64,000 nt of DNA from Natronococcus pandeyae (GTDB taxonomy: Archaea > Halobacteriota > Halobacteria > Halobacteriales > Natrialbaceae): positions 22,101-86,100 of the forward strand of contig NZ_PHNJ01000020.1 of the NCBI RefSeq assembly GCF_008122205.1, in the 5' to 3' direction. Each line of letters begins with the position of its first letter. The stretch's first letter is position 1. The translations under genes were made by a program, and so were the position numbers. The notes beneath the pieces were generated by a model, which saw only the letters and a list, made by a program, of their open reading frames with translations, did not search any database and had not been told where the DNA came from. Of this stretch, positions 56,776 to 64,000 are shown piece after piece.

Positions 56776-56993
56776 AGCGTTCACCAGTTGAGTACCGATG
56801 GGTAACACGGCTGTCGCTGCTACTGCAAGCCTGCCATCCATTCTCGGATAAGGAACGAACACTGCTACTGCAAGCACCACGGTAACGCGCGCGGCTACCA
56901 AATTGTCATCAACGAGTCACCCGACTCACTGGCTCTCATCTCAATCCCTATGACATCGACACGCACTCCGTTACGAGACGTACGGTCGCGCCT
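56776..56993. promoter_or_regulatory. divergent gvpA/gvpF promoter region with paired 14-bp repeats
   Basis: The 218 bases between the two gvp operons contain two perfect copies of ctgctactgcaagc at 56817-56830 and 56862-56875, in the same direction and 45 bases apart. A TATA-like ccttatcc on the minus strand (56845-56852) could drive gvpA with a leader. The known Halobacterium GvpE box was not recognised. Confidence 0.55.
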
Positions 56994-57653
56994 ATGGACA
57001 GCGAAACGGACGGTGATCGACTCGTGAGTCACAGATACGTGTACGGCGTGGTCGAAGCCAGCGACGACATCGAGTTCGAGACCGACGCCGTCGCGGAGGC
57101 GGACCAGGTCTATACGATCACTCACCGCCGGTACGGGGCTGTCGTCTCCGATATCGACACGACGGAGCCAGAAGAGACGGACGAGGACGCCCAGCGCCAC
57201 GACGACGTCCTCCGAGAGATCATGGAGTACGACGGCGGGCAGACGATCGTCCCGATGCAGTTCGGGATGGCCTTCGAGGGGGACCGGGAACTGAAGAACG
57301 TCCTGCGTAACGCACAGCCGGCGTTCAGACGCGCTCTGCGGGACATCGAGGGCAAGATCGAACTCGGCCTCAAACTCGTTCGCGAGGAAGACGCCGACGT
57401 CGACCGGGAGGCTATCGAGGACGCCGTTGCGGACGAACTCGAACCGGTCGCCGCACAGTCGGTCCCGAACGATCTGTTCAGCGACCGGCTCGTGTTCAAC
57501 CGCTCGTACCTCGTCGAAAAAGAGGACCAGGAGGAGTTCGACGATGCGGTTGCCGCCCTCGAGGACGAGTACGGCGACGAACTCATGTTTCAGTATACGG
57601 GGCCGTTCGCACCGTACAGCTTCGTCGACGTCAAGATCGGCGCCCAGGGGTAA
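56994..57653 (+). CDS. gvpF: gas vesicle protein GvpF
   Basis: A 219-residue GvpF/GvpL family protein, an early assembly factor that contacts GvpA. The opening RYVYGVVEASDDIEFETDAV, the middle VPMQFGMAFEGDRELKNVL and the end FQYTGPFAPYSFVDVKIG match the family. It is the first gene of the rightward operon; gvpG follows 9 bases later. Its start codon marks the right edge of the divergent promoter region. Confidence 0.95.
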   Translation: MDSETDGDRLVSHRYVYGVVEASDDIEFETDAVAEADQVYTITHRRYGAVVSDIDTTEPEETDEDAQRHDDVLREIMEYDGGQTIVPMQFGMAFEGDRELKNVLRNAQPAFRRALRDIEGKIELGLKLVREEDADVDREAIEDAVADELEPVAAQSVPNDLFSDRLVFNRSYLVEKEDQEEFDDAVAALEDEYGDELMFQYTGPFAPYSFVDVKIGAQG

Positions 57654-57662
57654 TCTAGATCC

Positions 57663-57917
57663 ATGTTCATCCTCGACGACCTCCTGTTTCGACCGTTCGT
57701 CGGAATCATCGACGCACTCCACTCGATCGCGCTCGACGAGCTATACGACCTGAACGAACTCGAGGACGAGCTCAAGGAGAACCAGCTGCTGTACGAACTC
57801 GGCGAGCGCTCCGAGGAGGAGTACCGGCGCCGCAAGGACGAACTCGAGGAAGAGATCGAGATCGCTCGCGAGGTCCACGAGCAGTTCTCGAGTGGCCGCG
57901 TGGAGGTGAAACGATAA
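57663..57917 (+). CDS. gvpG: gas vesicle protein GvpG
   Basis: An 84-residue GvpG: FILDDLLFRPFVGIIDALHS, then ELYDLNELEDELKENQLLYELGERSEEEYRRRKDELEEE, a helical charged protein needed for vesicle assembly. Its length equals the usual 80-85 residues. The last base is shared with the gvpH start codon (TAATG). Confidence 0.93.
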   Translation: MFILDDLLFRPFVGIIDALHSIALDELYDLNELEDELKENQLLYELGERSEEEYRRRKDELEEEIEIAREVHEQFSSGRVEVKR

Positions 57918-58462
57918 TGAGCGACAATCCACCAGACCAACCGAACGAATCGCCCGATGATCGTGACGAGACACCGCACTGGCTCACGACCCTGCTCTCG
58001 GCGCTCGAGCGACTCGAGCGCAACGACGGGTCGATATCGGGACGTCGTCGCGGTGACCGCACGACGACGGACTACAACATCTCGGTCGGGTCCGGCCTCG
58101 ACCGCTCGATCGGTGACTCGTTCGATTCGATCCGGGACGACGACGACGAGCGCAGCGGGGTCTCCGACCGGCCGCGAAAACGACGCCGTCGTCGGTCGTC
58201 GTCGAACTCGCATCACCTGACCACGAACGTCTACGACGACGAACTGGTGGTCACGGCCGACGTCGCCGGCGCCGACCCGGAGGAGGTCACCGTCGGCTTC
58301 GACGACTCGACGCTCGTCGTCGCCATCTCCGGCTCCGAACTCGACCGGGTCGACGTTCCCTGGCCCGAGAGAACCGCCGAAGCGACGATCAAGAACGGCG
58401 TGCTCACCGTGACGGTCGAACCCGACACGGAGTCGACGACGCCGGCAGGTGATGACGGATGA
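57917..58462 (+). CDS. gvpH: gas vesicle protein GvpH, Hsp20-like
   Basis: A 181-residue protein. The N-terminal half is acidic and Arg-rich (PHWLTTLLSALERLERNDGS, later KRRRRRSSSNSHHLTTNVYD). The C-terminal half is an alpha-crystallin-like domain (VVTADVAGADPEEVTVGFDD, then IKNGVLTVTVEPD). GvpH is thought to be a chaperone-like accessory protein. It overlaps gvpG by 1 base and the next gene by 4 bases (ATGA). Confidence 0.92.
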   Translation: MSDNPPDQPNESPDDRDETPHWLTTLLSALERLERNDGSISGRRRGDRTTTDYNISVGSGLDRSIGDSFDSIRDDDDERSGVSDRPRKRRRRRSSSNSHHLTTNVYDDELVVTADVAGADPEEVTVGFDDSTLVVAISGSELDRVDVPWPERTAEATIKNGVLTVTVEPDTESTTPAGDDG

Positions 58463-59388
58463 GCGACGAGAGCGGCGGTGACGACGAGACGTTTACGGAG
58501 TTGCTCTCGGAGGGAGAGGCCGCCCTCGAGAACGTCGGGGACGCGCTCGACGGCGTCGACGACCTCGAGGAACTCGGTGACGACGACCTCGAGTCGGTAC
58601 TGGGCGACGTCGACACGCTCGTACAGGTCGCCCAGGAGACCGCCGAGCTAATCGAGGCACTCGACCTGTCCGATCTTCCCGAGGCCGTCGACGGCGACGA
58701 GTTACTCGAGGCGATCGAAACGGGCGAGATCCCCGACGCGCTGACCGAGGAGGAGACGGACGCCGGAGACGTCGTCGACTTCACGCAGGTGTTCAAGGCA
58801 CTCGACCTGATGAACGCGTGGAACGCCACCGATCTGGGCGATATCTGGGAGGAGAAACGCGAACTCGAGGACGCGGTCGACGACCTCGCGGACGATGGTG
58901 AGGACGCCAGCATGGTCGAGGAAGCCGCGTCGGCAGTCGCCGACGACGACGACGACCTGATCGGCGACGACGACGACGACGAGTTGATCGAGACGGACAT
59001 GGACACGGCAGAGGCCACCAAAGAGGCACTCGGCACACCCGACATCGAAGAGGATCCGGAAGCCTATCAGACGTTCATCCAGCAGCAGGCGATGAAAGGG
59101 ATCGACGCCTTCCGGGACGCGCTGCTCACGACCCACGGCAAGTTCGAAGAGCTGTACGAGACGAACCGTGAGAAGATGCGCCGCCAGGATACGAGTCCCT
59201 CCTCGCGGAACCCGACGGCAGCCTCGACGATCGCGACGAACAGACGCGAGATCGGCACCAGTGGGACGCGCCACTCGACGGTCCCGAAACAGGTGAAGCT
59301 CTCGACGGCACCGACCCGAAAGCGCATCTACGGCCGGCGCTTCGAAATAGAGCGAAAGAAACGACAACGAGAGAACAACGATGAATAA
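58459..59388 (+). CDS. large acidic gvp-cluster protein at the gvpI position
   Basis: A 309-residue protein between gvpH and gvpJ, where gvpI usually stands. Residues 1-235 are strongly acidic and helical (ELLSEGEAALENVGDALDG, FTQVFKALDLMNAWNATDL, IQQQAMKGIDAFRDALLTTH). The last 70 residues are basic and Ser/Thr/Arg-rich (MRRQDTSPSSRNPTAASTI, then RKRIYGRRFEIERKKRQR). I do not recognise it as classical GvpI, which is a small basic protein. It overlaps gvpH by 4 bases and the next frame by 8, so it is part of the operon. Confidence 0.8.
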   Translation: MSDESGGDDETFTELLSEGEAALENVGDALDGVDDLEELGDDDLESVLGDVDTLVQVAQETAELIEALDLSDLPEAVDGDELLEAIETGEIPDALTEEETDAGDVVDFTQVFKALDLMNAWNATDLGDIWEEKRELEDAVDDLADDGEDASMVEEAASAVADDDDDLIGDDDDDELIETDMDTAEATKEALGTPDIEEDPEAYQTFIQQQAMKGIDAFRDALLTTHGKFEELYETNREKMRRQDTSPSSRNPTAASTIATNRREIGTSGTRHSTVPKQVKLSTAPTRKRIYGRRFEIERKKRQRENNDE

Positions 59389-59533
59389 CTCAGTATCCAA
59401 CCGACGGGAGAAACGGGCAACGACCGCCTCGAGACCTTCGAGCGACGACTCGCGGGGCTCGAGTACGATGCGGGCGGATCGACGGCCGATCCGTGATCTC
59501 CGCGAAGCCAGCCGAGGTGAGTACCATGGTTGA
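59381..59533 (+). CDS. small basic protein, candidate GvpI
   Basis: A 50-residue frame MNNSVSNRREKRATTASRPS onward, rich in Arg and Ser, ending DLREASRGEYHG. It starts inside the upstream gene (8-base overlap) and its stop overlaps the gvpJ start by 8 bases. That is the same coupling style as elsewhere in the operon and favours real translation. GvpI proteins are small and basic, so this is the candidate; homology could not be checked. Confidence 0.5.
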   Translation: MNNSVSNRREKRATTASRPSSDDSRGSSTMRADRRPIRDLREASRGEYHG

Positions 59534-60080
59534 CGAGTTCCAGCCCAGTCGACAGAAGGCCGATCTCGCGGAGGTCGTCGAGATGCTGCTCGACAAGGGG
59601 ATCGTCATCAACGCGGACATCGCCGTCTCGATCGGCGATACGCAACTGCTCGGCATCCAGGTCCGGGCTGCCATCGCCTCCTTCGAGACCGCGGCGAAGT
59701 ACGGCCTCGAGTTCCCCGAGGGGACGGATATGCGACGGCTCGCCGAGGCCGTCGACGAGCCCGAACTCGCGGAGATGGAGCGACCCAATCCGGCGATCGA
59801 TCCGACGCGCGGCGTCAACGTCACGCCCGATCCCGAGGCCGACGACGGCCAGGGCCACGAGAGCGACGACAGCGAAACGAACGAGAGCGACGACGGAACG
59901 ATCGAGGCCGACCGAGTCTCCGACCATCTCGGCGCGACGCCCGATCCCGAACAGCCGACCAGCGGCGGCTTCGACCTGCTCAGCGACGACGAGAGCGAAG
60001 ACGAGCGGTCAAGCGAGTCGAACGAGGGTGAGAACGACGACGAAACGACCGAGTCCGACACGGAGAACAACGAACAATGA
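59526..60080 (+). CDS. gvpJ: gas vesicle protein GvpJ with long acidic tail
   Basis: A 184-residue GvpA-like minor protein. The core (about residues 10-75) is DLAEVVEMLLDKGIVINADI, AVSIGDTQLLGIQVRAAIAS and FETAAKYGLEFP. The remaining 110 residues are an acidic, Ser/Thr-rich tail (DDGQGHESDDSETNESDDGT), whereas Halobacterium GvpJ is near 114 residues. GvpJ is thought to help nucleate or cap vesicles. It overlaps the gvpK gene by 4 bases. Confidence 0.93.
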   Translation: MVDEFQPSRQKADLAEVVEMLLDKGIVINADIAVSIGDTQLLGIQVRAAIASFETAAKYGLEFPEGTDMRRLAEAVDEPELAEMERPNPAIDPTRGVNVTPDPEADDGQGHESDDSETNESDDGTIEADRVSDHLGATPDPEQPTSGGFDLLSDDESEDERSSESNEGENDDETTESDTENNEQ

Positions 60081-60421
60081 CTGCGATCGACGTCGGCGAC
60101 GGCGAGGACGCACGCGACGGACTCGTCACGCTCGTGGTAACTGTCGTCGAAATCCTCATCGAGGCGCTCGAGCGCGAGGCGGTTCGCCGGATGGAGTCCG
60201 ACGCCCTCTCGGACGAGGAGGTAGAACGCCTCGGTCAGCAGTTGGCGACGATCGAGGCCGAGATCGACCAGCTCAAGCGCGACGAGGAGATCGAGAACGG
60301 CGTCGACGATCTCCGTGGCGACCTGGACGGGCTGGTCACGGACGCGATCGAACGGCTCGACGCGGATCCGGCCGCCCACCGGAAGCCGGGCTACTCCGTG
60401 TTCGGAGGTGAAAAGGAATGA
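60077..60421 (+). CDS. gvpK: gas vesicle protein GvpK
   Basis: A 114-residue GvpK: DGLVTLVVTVVEILIEALER, EAVRRMESDALSDEEVERLG, QQLATIEAEIDQLK and a C-terminal RKPGYSVFGGEKE. The length matches the usual 113. It is needed for vesicle formation in Halobacterium. It overlaps gvpJ and gvpL by 4 bases each. Confidence 0.94.
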   Translation: MTAIDVGDGEDARDGLVTLVVTVVEILIEALEREAVRRMESDALSDEEVERLGQQLATIEAEIDQLKRDEEIENGVDDLRGDLDGLVTDAIERLDADPAAHRKPGYSVFGGEKE

Positions 60422-61314
60422 CGACCGACGCCGGCGACCCCGACACCGATCTCGACGACCTCGACGACCTCGAGGAGATCGACGAACTGGATGCGGAGGC
60501 ACCGGAGATCGACGAGGGCCGGTACCTCTACTGTATCGTCCAGGCAGACGAAGACGCTACCTTCGAGACGGACGGCGTCGACGGTGAACCCGTCTCGATC
60601 GTCACTACCGACGGAATCGGCGCGGTCGTCCACGCCTGTGACGAGATCTACGACTCCGCCGACCTCACCCAGGTCAAGCGGTGGCTCGTCCGCCACCAGA
60701 CCGTCGTCGACGAGGCCGGCGACGCCTTCGGTACGCCGATCCCGTTCCAGTTCGACACGATTCTCCGCGGCGACGACGACGGCGTTCGCGAGTGGCTCCG
60801 CGAGGAGTCCGAGATGCTCGACCGAGCGCTGACGGAACTCGCGGGCCACTGGGAGTACCGCGTCGAGGTCGTCGAAACCGAGCCGATCGGCGACGAGGAT
60901 CTGATCGAGCGCGACGACCGGCTTCGCGAACTCGACGAGCAGATTTCCGGCTCCGAGGAGGGAACCGCCTTCCTGCTCGAGAAGCAGTACGAACAGCGCG
61001 TGAAGGAACTCCAGCGGGCGCGGCGAGAGTCGATTACCGACGACCTCCAGGAACGGCTCGCGGACGTCACCCGCGAGGTCCACACGCTCGAGCGATCACC
61101 GAGTGCGGCCGTCGGCGAAGTCGCCGACTCGGAGACGACCGACGGCGGTGAGACGCTCTGTCGACTCACCCTGCTCGCCCACGAAGACGACGAGGAGGCC
61201 GTCGGCTCGCTCCTCGACGACGTCGCGGCGGCGCCCGGACTCGAGGTCCGGTTCAGCGGGCCGTGGCCGCCGTACACGTTCGCGCCCGAACTGGGTGGCA
61301 ACGGGGACACATGA
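60418..61314 (+). CDS. gvpL: gas vesicle protein GvpL
   Basis: A 298-residue GvpF/GvpL family protein. After an acidic start (DLDDLDDLEEIDELDAEAPE) comes GRYLYCIVQADEDATFETDG; the middle has TPIPFQFDTILRGDDDGVRE; the end is VRFSGPWPPYTFAPELG. GvpL binds several other Gvp proteins and may nucleate the assembly complex. Fourteen bases separate it from gvpM. Confidence 0.95.
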   Translation: MTTDAGDPDTDLDDLDDLEEIDELDAEAPEIDEGRYLYCIVQADEDATFETDGVDGEPVSIVTTDGIGAVVHACDEIYDSADLTQVKRWLVRHQTVVDEAGDAFGTPIPFQFDTILRGDDDGVREWLREESEMLDRALTELAGHWEYRVEVVETEPIGDEDLIERDDRLRELDEQISGSEEGTAFLLEKQYEQRVKELQRARRESITDDLQERLADVTREVHTLERSPSAAVGEVADSETTDGGETLCRLTLLAHEDDEEAVGSLLDDVAAAPGLEVRFSGPWPPYTFAPELGGNGDT

Positions 61315-61327
61315 CCGACGAAGACCC

Positions 61328-61681
61328 ATGAAACCGCAAAAGGACGAGGATACGTTCGTCGACGTCCTGGACGTGTTACTCCGCGACGGGGCCGTCGTTC
61401 GCGCGGACGTGATCGTCTCCGTCGCGGATATCCCGCTCATCGGGATCAAACTCACGGCGGCGATCGCCGGCATGGAGACGATGAACGAGTACGGTCTCTT
61501 CGAGGAGTGGGATACCGAGCGGCGGGCCCGTGCCGTCGAGCGGCGACAGTACGGTAAGCGCGTCGACCCGGACGAGGATCTCGAGGATCTTGCGCAACTG
61601 GAGGAGTTCGCAGTCGATCGTCGGGAGAGACAGAAGAGCGCCAACAGGTCCGAGGGAGACGACGAGACGTCGTCAGAGTGA
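61328..61681 (+). CDS. gvpM: gas vesicle protein GvpM
   Basis: A 117-residue GvpA-like protein: FVDVLDVLLRDGAVVRADVI, VSVADIPLIGIKLTAAIAGM and ETMNEYGLFEEWD, then a charged tail of about 50 residues (ERRARAVERRQYGKRVDPDE), longer than in the usual 84-residue protein. GvpM works with GvpJ and GvpL in early vesicle formation. The ATG at 61328 is chosen as the frame before it is not GvpM-like. It is the last gvp gene in the rightward operon. Confidence 0.94.
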   Translation: MKPQKDEDTFVDVLDVLLRDGAVVRADVIVSVADIPLIGIKLTAAIAGMETMNEYGLFEEWDTERRARAVERRQYGKRVDPDEDLEDLAQLEEFAVDRRERQKSANRSEGDDETSSE

Positions 61682-61755
61682 ATCACCAGTCGTTCGGCTG
61701 GAGACGGTACAGCGACCGCGAGGGTGTCGTTGGTGCCCTCGTCTGAGGGCGGTGG

Positions 61756-61971
61756 TCAGGCGAACTTCGGTCGCTCCGTCGTGAGTTCGACGTCTCCCGA
61801 GACGGTCTCCTCGTCTCGTTCCTCGTCGTAGACGTACTGGCCGGTTCCGCCACAGAGGGTACACTCGTAGGACTCGGAGACTTCGTTGATCATCTCCCCG
61901 TCCTCGAAGTAGACGCGGCTCTGAATGATCTGCAAGAACTGGGGCGTCTCGCAGTTGGTGCAGGTGATCAT
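61756..61971 (-). CDS. small zinc-ribbon protein
   Basis: A 71-residue protein with two Cys pairs, MITCTNCETPQF and YECTLCGGTGQYVY, the knuckles of a single zinc ribbon. The ending is acidic. It converges on gvpM across a 74-base gap. The family is small and haloarchaeal in style; no function is known. Confidence 0.75.
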   Translation of the reverse strand: MITCTNCETPQFLQIIQSRVYFEDGEMINEVSESYECTLCGGTGQYVYDEERDEETVSGDVELTTERPKFA

Positions 61972-62771
61972 ATCGGTGTGGTGGCGACGACCGGTTGTAG
62001 TTATCCGGCTTGTAACCCCGGGGACAAACTGGGCTATGAAGGACTTACCTGTCAGTCTATCAGAGACGGACGATCGAGTCGAGAGGGTGACCGACCGCCC
62101 GCCATCACCCCGTCCTGAAAATCAAGTAAAGACGTCATAACCGCGGGACTGCGGAGAGATCGTCCCGTTGTGTAATGGTCGAATTAGTTACCGAACAACC
62201 GATACCCCGTCGAATCGGGAGAATCCGATACTGACGGTCTTCGGAAACGTCGTCTGGCGGTTCGCGATCGAGACGGTACCGGATCGGTCAGGGGTGTCTC
62301 GTTGTCGTCAGTTACCGGGTACTGGACGATACTGCGGACGTGCTCGGGGGCCACGTCTCCACTCTTCGGAGACGGTCGTCGTCGTGGATCACTCGAGCGA
62401 CCGACCGTCGCAACGTTACACTCGGAGGTGATTCTGACGGAGTAGTTCGATCCGAAACCTGCTCGTAGCCGGGTGCTACGGCGTCGTTACACGGCCCCTG
62501 TCGATAGTTTGCTGGCACTATTCTGCAGCAAGTTACTGCATAACAATGGAGTGCCCGCTCGATCCCTGATCTGCGGGGATGGAACCCCGCCGGGTACGCG
62601 TTCGGCCCAGACACCAACGCGCTGACCAGCCGATTGCGTGCGTTCGTGCCCGGATCGCTCGAAAGTGGACTCGCCCCCGCTTCGAGTACGCTCATGTCTC
62701 TCACGCCGGGGTGGGTTTCCCGCCCCCACCCGGGTTACCGAAATCGTGCCCAAAAGCGGTTCTTTTGCCAC
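61972..62771. other. 800-base region without a recognised gene
   Basis: Frames here (61925-62140, 62168-62431, 62312-62704, 62487-62771) are short with Arg/Ser-rich composition and no recognised domain. The right half holds two GC-rich hairpins: 62573-62590 (stem gcgggg/ccccgc) and 62709-62731 (stem gggtggg/cccaccc). The second lies about 40 bases after the alcohol dehydrogenase stop codon and may act in termination. Confidence 0.45.
62709..62731 (-). terminator. hairpin downstream of the alcohol dehydrogenase gene
   Basis: A perfect 7-bp stem (gggtggg/cccaccc) with a 9-base loop, 41 bases past the stop codon. Haloarchaeal termination mainly uses T-runs, so the terminator role is only a guess. 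Confidence 0.25.
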
Positions 62772-63839
62772 TCAGTCGCCGAACTCCGTCACAACCGGAA
62801 TGCCGATCGTCTCGTAGTCGTCCATCGAGGCGAGGGTCTCCGGGAGTTCCTCGAGCGACAGCGTCTCGCCGACGATCTTGCTCGGTTCGAGGGTTCCCTG
62901 CGCGATCAGACGAAACAGTTCCTCGTAGCGAACGAGGGGCATTCCGAACGAGCCGTGGAAATCAATCTCCTGCATCGTCATCGCGTCGACGGGCAGGGAG
63001 ACCTCTCCCCCCTCTTCGCCTGTCGTCAGCCCGACCTGGACGTGGCTGCCCCGCTTACCGAGGCTGCCGATCGAGTTCTGGCAGGTTTCGGCGATTCCGA
63101 GCGCGTCGATCGAGACGTCCGCACCGCCGTCCGCGAGCGCTTTCACCTCGTTCGCCGGGTTCTCGGCGGAGGCGGCGTCGACCGTTTCGACCGCACCGAG
63201 TTCGCGTGCGCGCTCGAGTTTGTCGTCCCGAACGTCGACGGCGATCGGGTGGGCACCGAGCGCGTCAGCGATGTGGACCGCGGAGAGTCCAACGCCGCCG
63301 CAGCCGTGGATGGCGACCCAGTCGCCGGGACGGAGCCCGGCCCGGTCGGCGAGTGCGTGATACGCCGTCATGAACCGGCAGCCGAGGCCGGCCATCTCCG
63401 TGAACTCGACATCGTCGGGAAGTTTCACGCAGTTGAAGTCGGCTTCCCTGACCGGAAACGCCTCGGCGAACGCGCCGGGTGTGACGCTCGTGAAGCCGAG
63501 CGGGATCACCGTCTCGCAGACGTTCGCTCGGCCGGCACGGCAGTGCGGACAGCTTCCGTCGGCGAGGTGGAACGGAACGGTAACGCGGTCGCCCTCCTCG
63601 AGCGTCTCGACGTCCTCGCCGACGTCGGCGACGATTCCCGCCGGTTCGTGGCCGAGAATCTGTCCCGGCGGTGCCTGTGCGCCGACCCATCCCCAGTCGC
63701 CCTGCCAGGCGTGCCAGTCGCTCCGACAGACCCCGCAGGCTTCCGTCTCGACGACGACCTGGTCCGGACCGGGTTCGGGATAGTCGACGTCCTCGATTTC
63801 GAGCGGTTCGCCGTGGGCGTCCATGACTGCGGCTCGCAT
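62772..63839 (-). CDS. zinc-dependent alcohol dehydrogenase
   Basis: A 355-residue medium-chain dehydrogenase. Catalytic zinc ligands are Cys38 (ACGVCRSDWH), His64-Glu65 (GHEPAG) and Cys154 (GLGCRFMTAYHAL). The structural zinc loop has Asp94, Cys97, Cys100 and Cys108: the first ligand is Asp instead of Cys. The NAD(P) site is HGCGGVGLSAV. The start at 63839 gives MRAAVMDAHGEPLEI, the family opening. It probably oxidises short alcohols or related compounds; the substrate is uncertain. Confidence 0.92.
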   Translation of the reverse strand: MRAAVMDAHGEPLEIEDVDYPEPGPDQVVVETEACGVCRSDWHAWQGDWGWVGAQAPPGQILGHEPAGIVADVGEDVETLEEGDRVTVPFHLADGSCPHCRAGRANVCETVIPLGFTSVTPGAFAEAFPVREADFNCVKLPDDVEFTEMAGLGCRFMTAYHALADRAGLRPGDWVAIHGCGGVGLSAVHIADALGAHPIAVDVRDDKLERARELGAVETVDAASAENPANEVKALADGGADVSIDALGIAETCQNSIGSLGKRGSHVQVGLTTGEEGGEVSLPVDAMTMQEIDFHGSFGMPLVRYEELFRLIAQGTLEPSKIVGETLSLEELPETLASMDDYETIGIPVVTEFGD

Positions 63840-63898
63840 ATGCCAACGGTACACGTAGTGCGTACAAAAGTGTAAGTACGGACAAAATCGTCTGCAGC

Positions 63899-64000
63899 TT
63901 GACATCCTCCACGCCGTAAACGACGTGGAATCCCGACCGTCGTTGGGATATTACGGTTTACAGTCCACGACCTGTTCTCGCGGGGCGAAACAACCCTCGC
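63899..64000 (-). mobile_element. probable end of a TnpB/IS1341-type element
   Basis: A minus-strand frame runs in from the window edge (63998 down to 63951) reading EGCFAPREQVVDCKP and then TAA. Downstream of it lies the hairpin ccacgccgtaaacgacgtgg (63909-63928, nine pairs with one mismatch) followed on the minus strand by ggatgtcaagc. I recall this hairpin-plus-gacatcctcc layout as the conserved right end of haloarchaeal IS1341-type transposases. The rest of the element lies outside the window, so the identification is tentative. Confidence 0.4.

Noticed and set aside
59167..59383. Alternative acidic reading frame (GYESLLAEPDGSLDD) at the end of the gvpI-position gene, suggesting a frameshift
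   Set aside because: The annotated frame has stronger third-position GC and ends in an orderly overlap with the next frame, so no frameshift is needed.

Overview
The window comes from the chromosome of a halophilic archaeon (class Halobacteria). The evidence is high-GC DNA, very acidic proteins, Tat-type lipoprotein signals, TATA boxes about 25-30 bases ahead of many start codons (leaderless transcripts), and archaeal core genes: primase small subunit, GINS, Cdc48-type ATPase, TFB, KH-domain beta-CASP ribonuclease, RtcB with archease, and HTH-10 (Bat-like) regulators. The genus cannot be fixed from sequence reading alone. I saw no rRNA, tRNA or CRISPR array.

Layout. 1-6.5 kb: end of a PQQ-propeller protein, moaA, an HTH-10 regulator, then rtcB, a DoxX-like membrane protein and archease on the minus strand, and an acetyltransferase. 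6.6-13.4 kb: priS-gins replication pair, a peroxiredoxin, a second HTH-10 regulator, a small HTH protein, and a cdc48-type ATPase translationally coupled to a small partner. 13.6-24.6 kb: hydrolase, CHRD-domain exoprotein, panB, HAD phosphatases, Tat lipoproteins, acyl-CoA dehydrogenase, a third HTH-10 regulator and the PRTase-like regulator gfcR. 24.9-31.7 kb: tfb with a palindromic promoter, rnhA and its partner gene, a PadR regulator, pyrophosphatase, a phosphodiesterase and an M14 peptidase. 31.7-35.2 kb: a leftward polar amino acid ABC transporter operon. 35.8-37.7 kb: a dispersed repeat, a 20-bp tandem array, nth and a trkH remnant. 37.8-41.9 kb: a rightward spermidine/putrescine-type ABC operon. 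42-51.8 kb: DMT transporter, KH-domain beta-CASP RNase, lipoprotein, nucS, PEBP-like protein, DoxX protein and mutS. 51.9-54.7 kb: a large membrane-anchored regulator with a Thr/Asp/Glu repeat stalk, and a CHY zinc finger protein.

54.9-61.7 kb is a compact divergent gas vesicle cluster: gvpA-gvpN-gvpO leftward and gvpF-G-H-(I position)-J-K-L-M rightward, most genes overlapping or only a few bases apart. It has no gvpC, gvpD or gvpE in the window. GvpA and GvpJ carry long acidic tails, and GvpO carries an N-terminal Cys/His motif. The I position holds a large acidic protein with a basic tail plus a 50-residue basic frame overlapping its neighbours on both sides. The window closes with a zinc alcohol dehydrogenase and what looks like the end of a TnpB/IS1341-type element.

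The least ordinary items are the membrane-anchored double winged-helix protein, the modified gas vesicle cluster with paired 14-bp repeats in its divergent promoter region, the 20-bp tandem array, the perfect palindrome in the tfb promoter, and two related nested palindromes in intergenic gaps.
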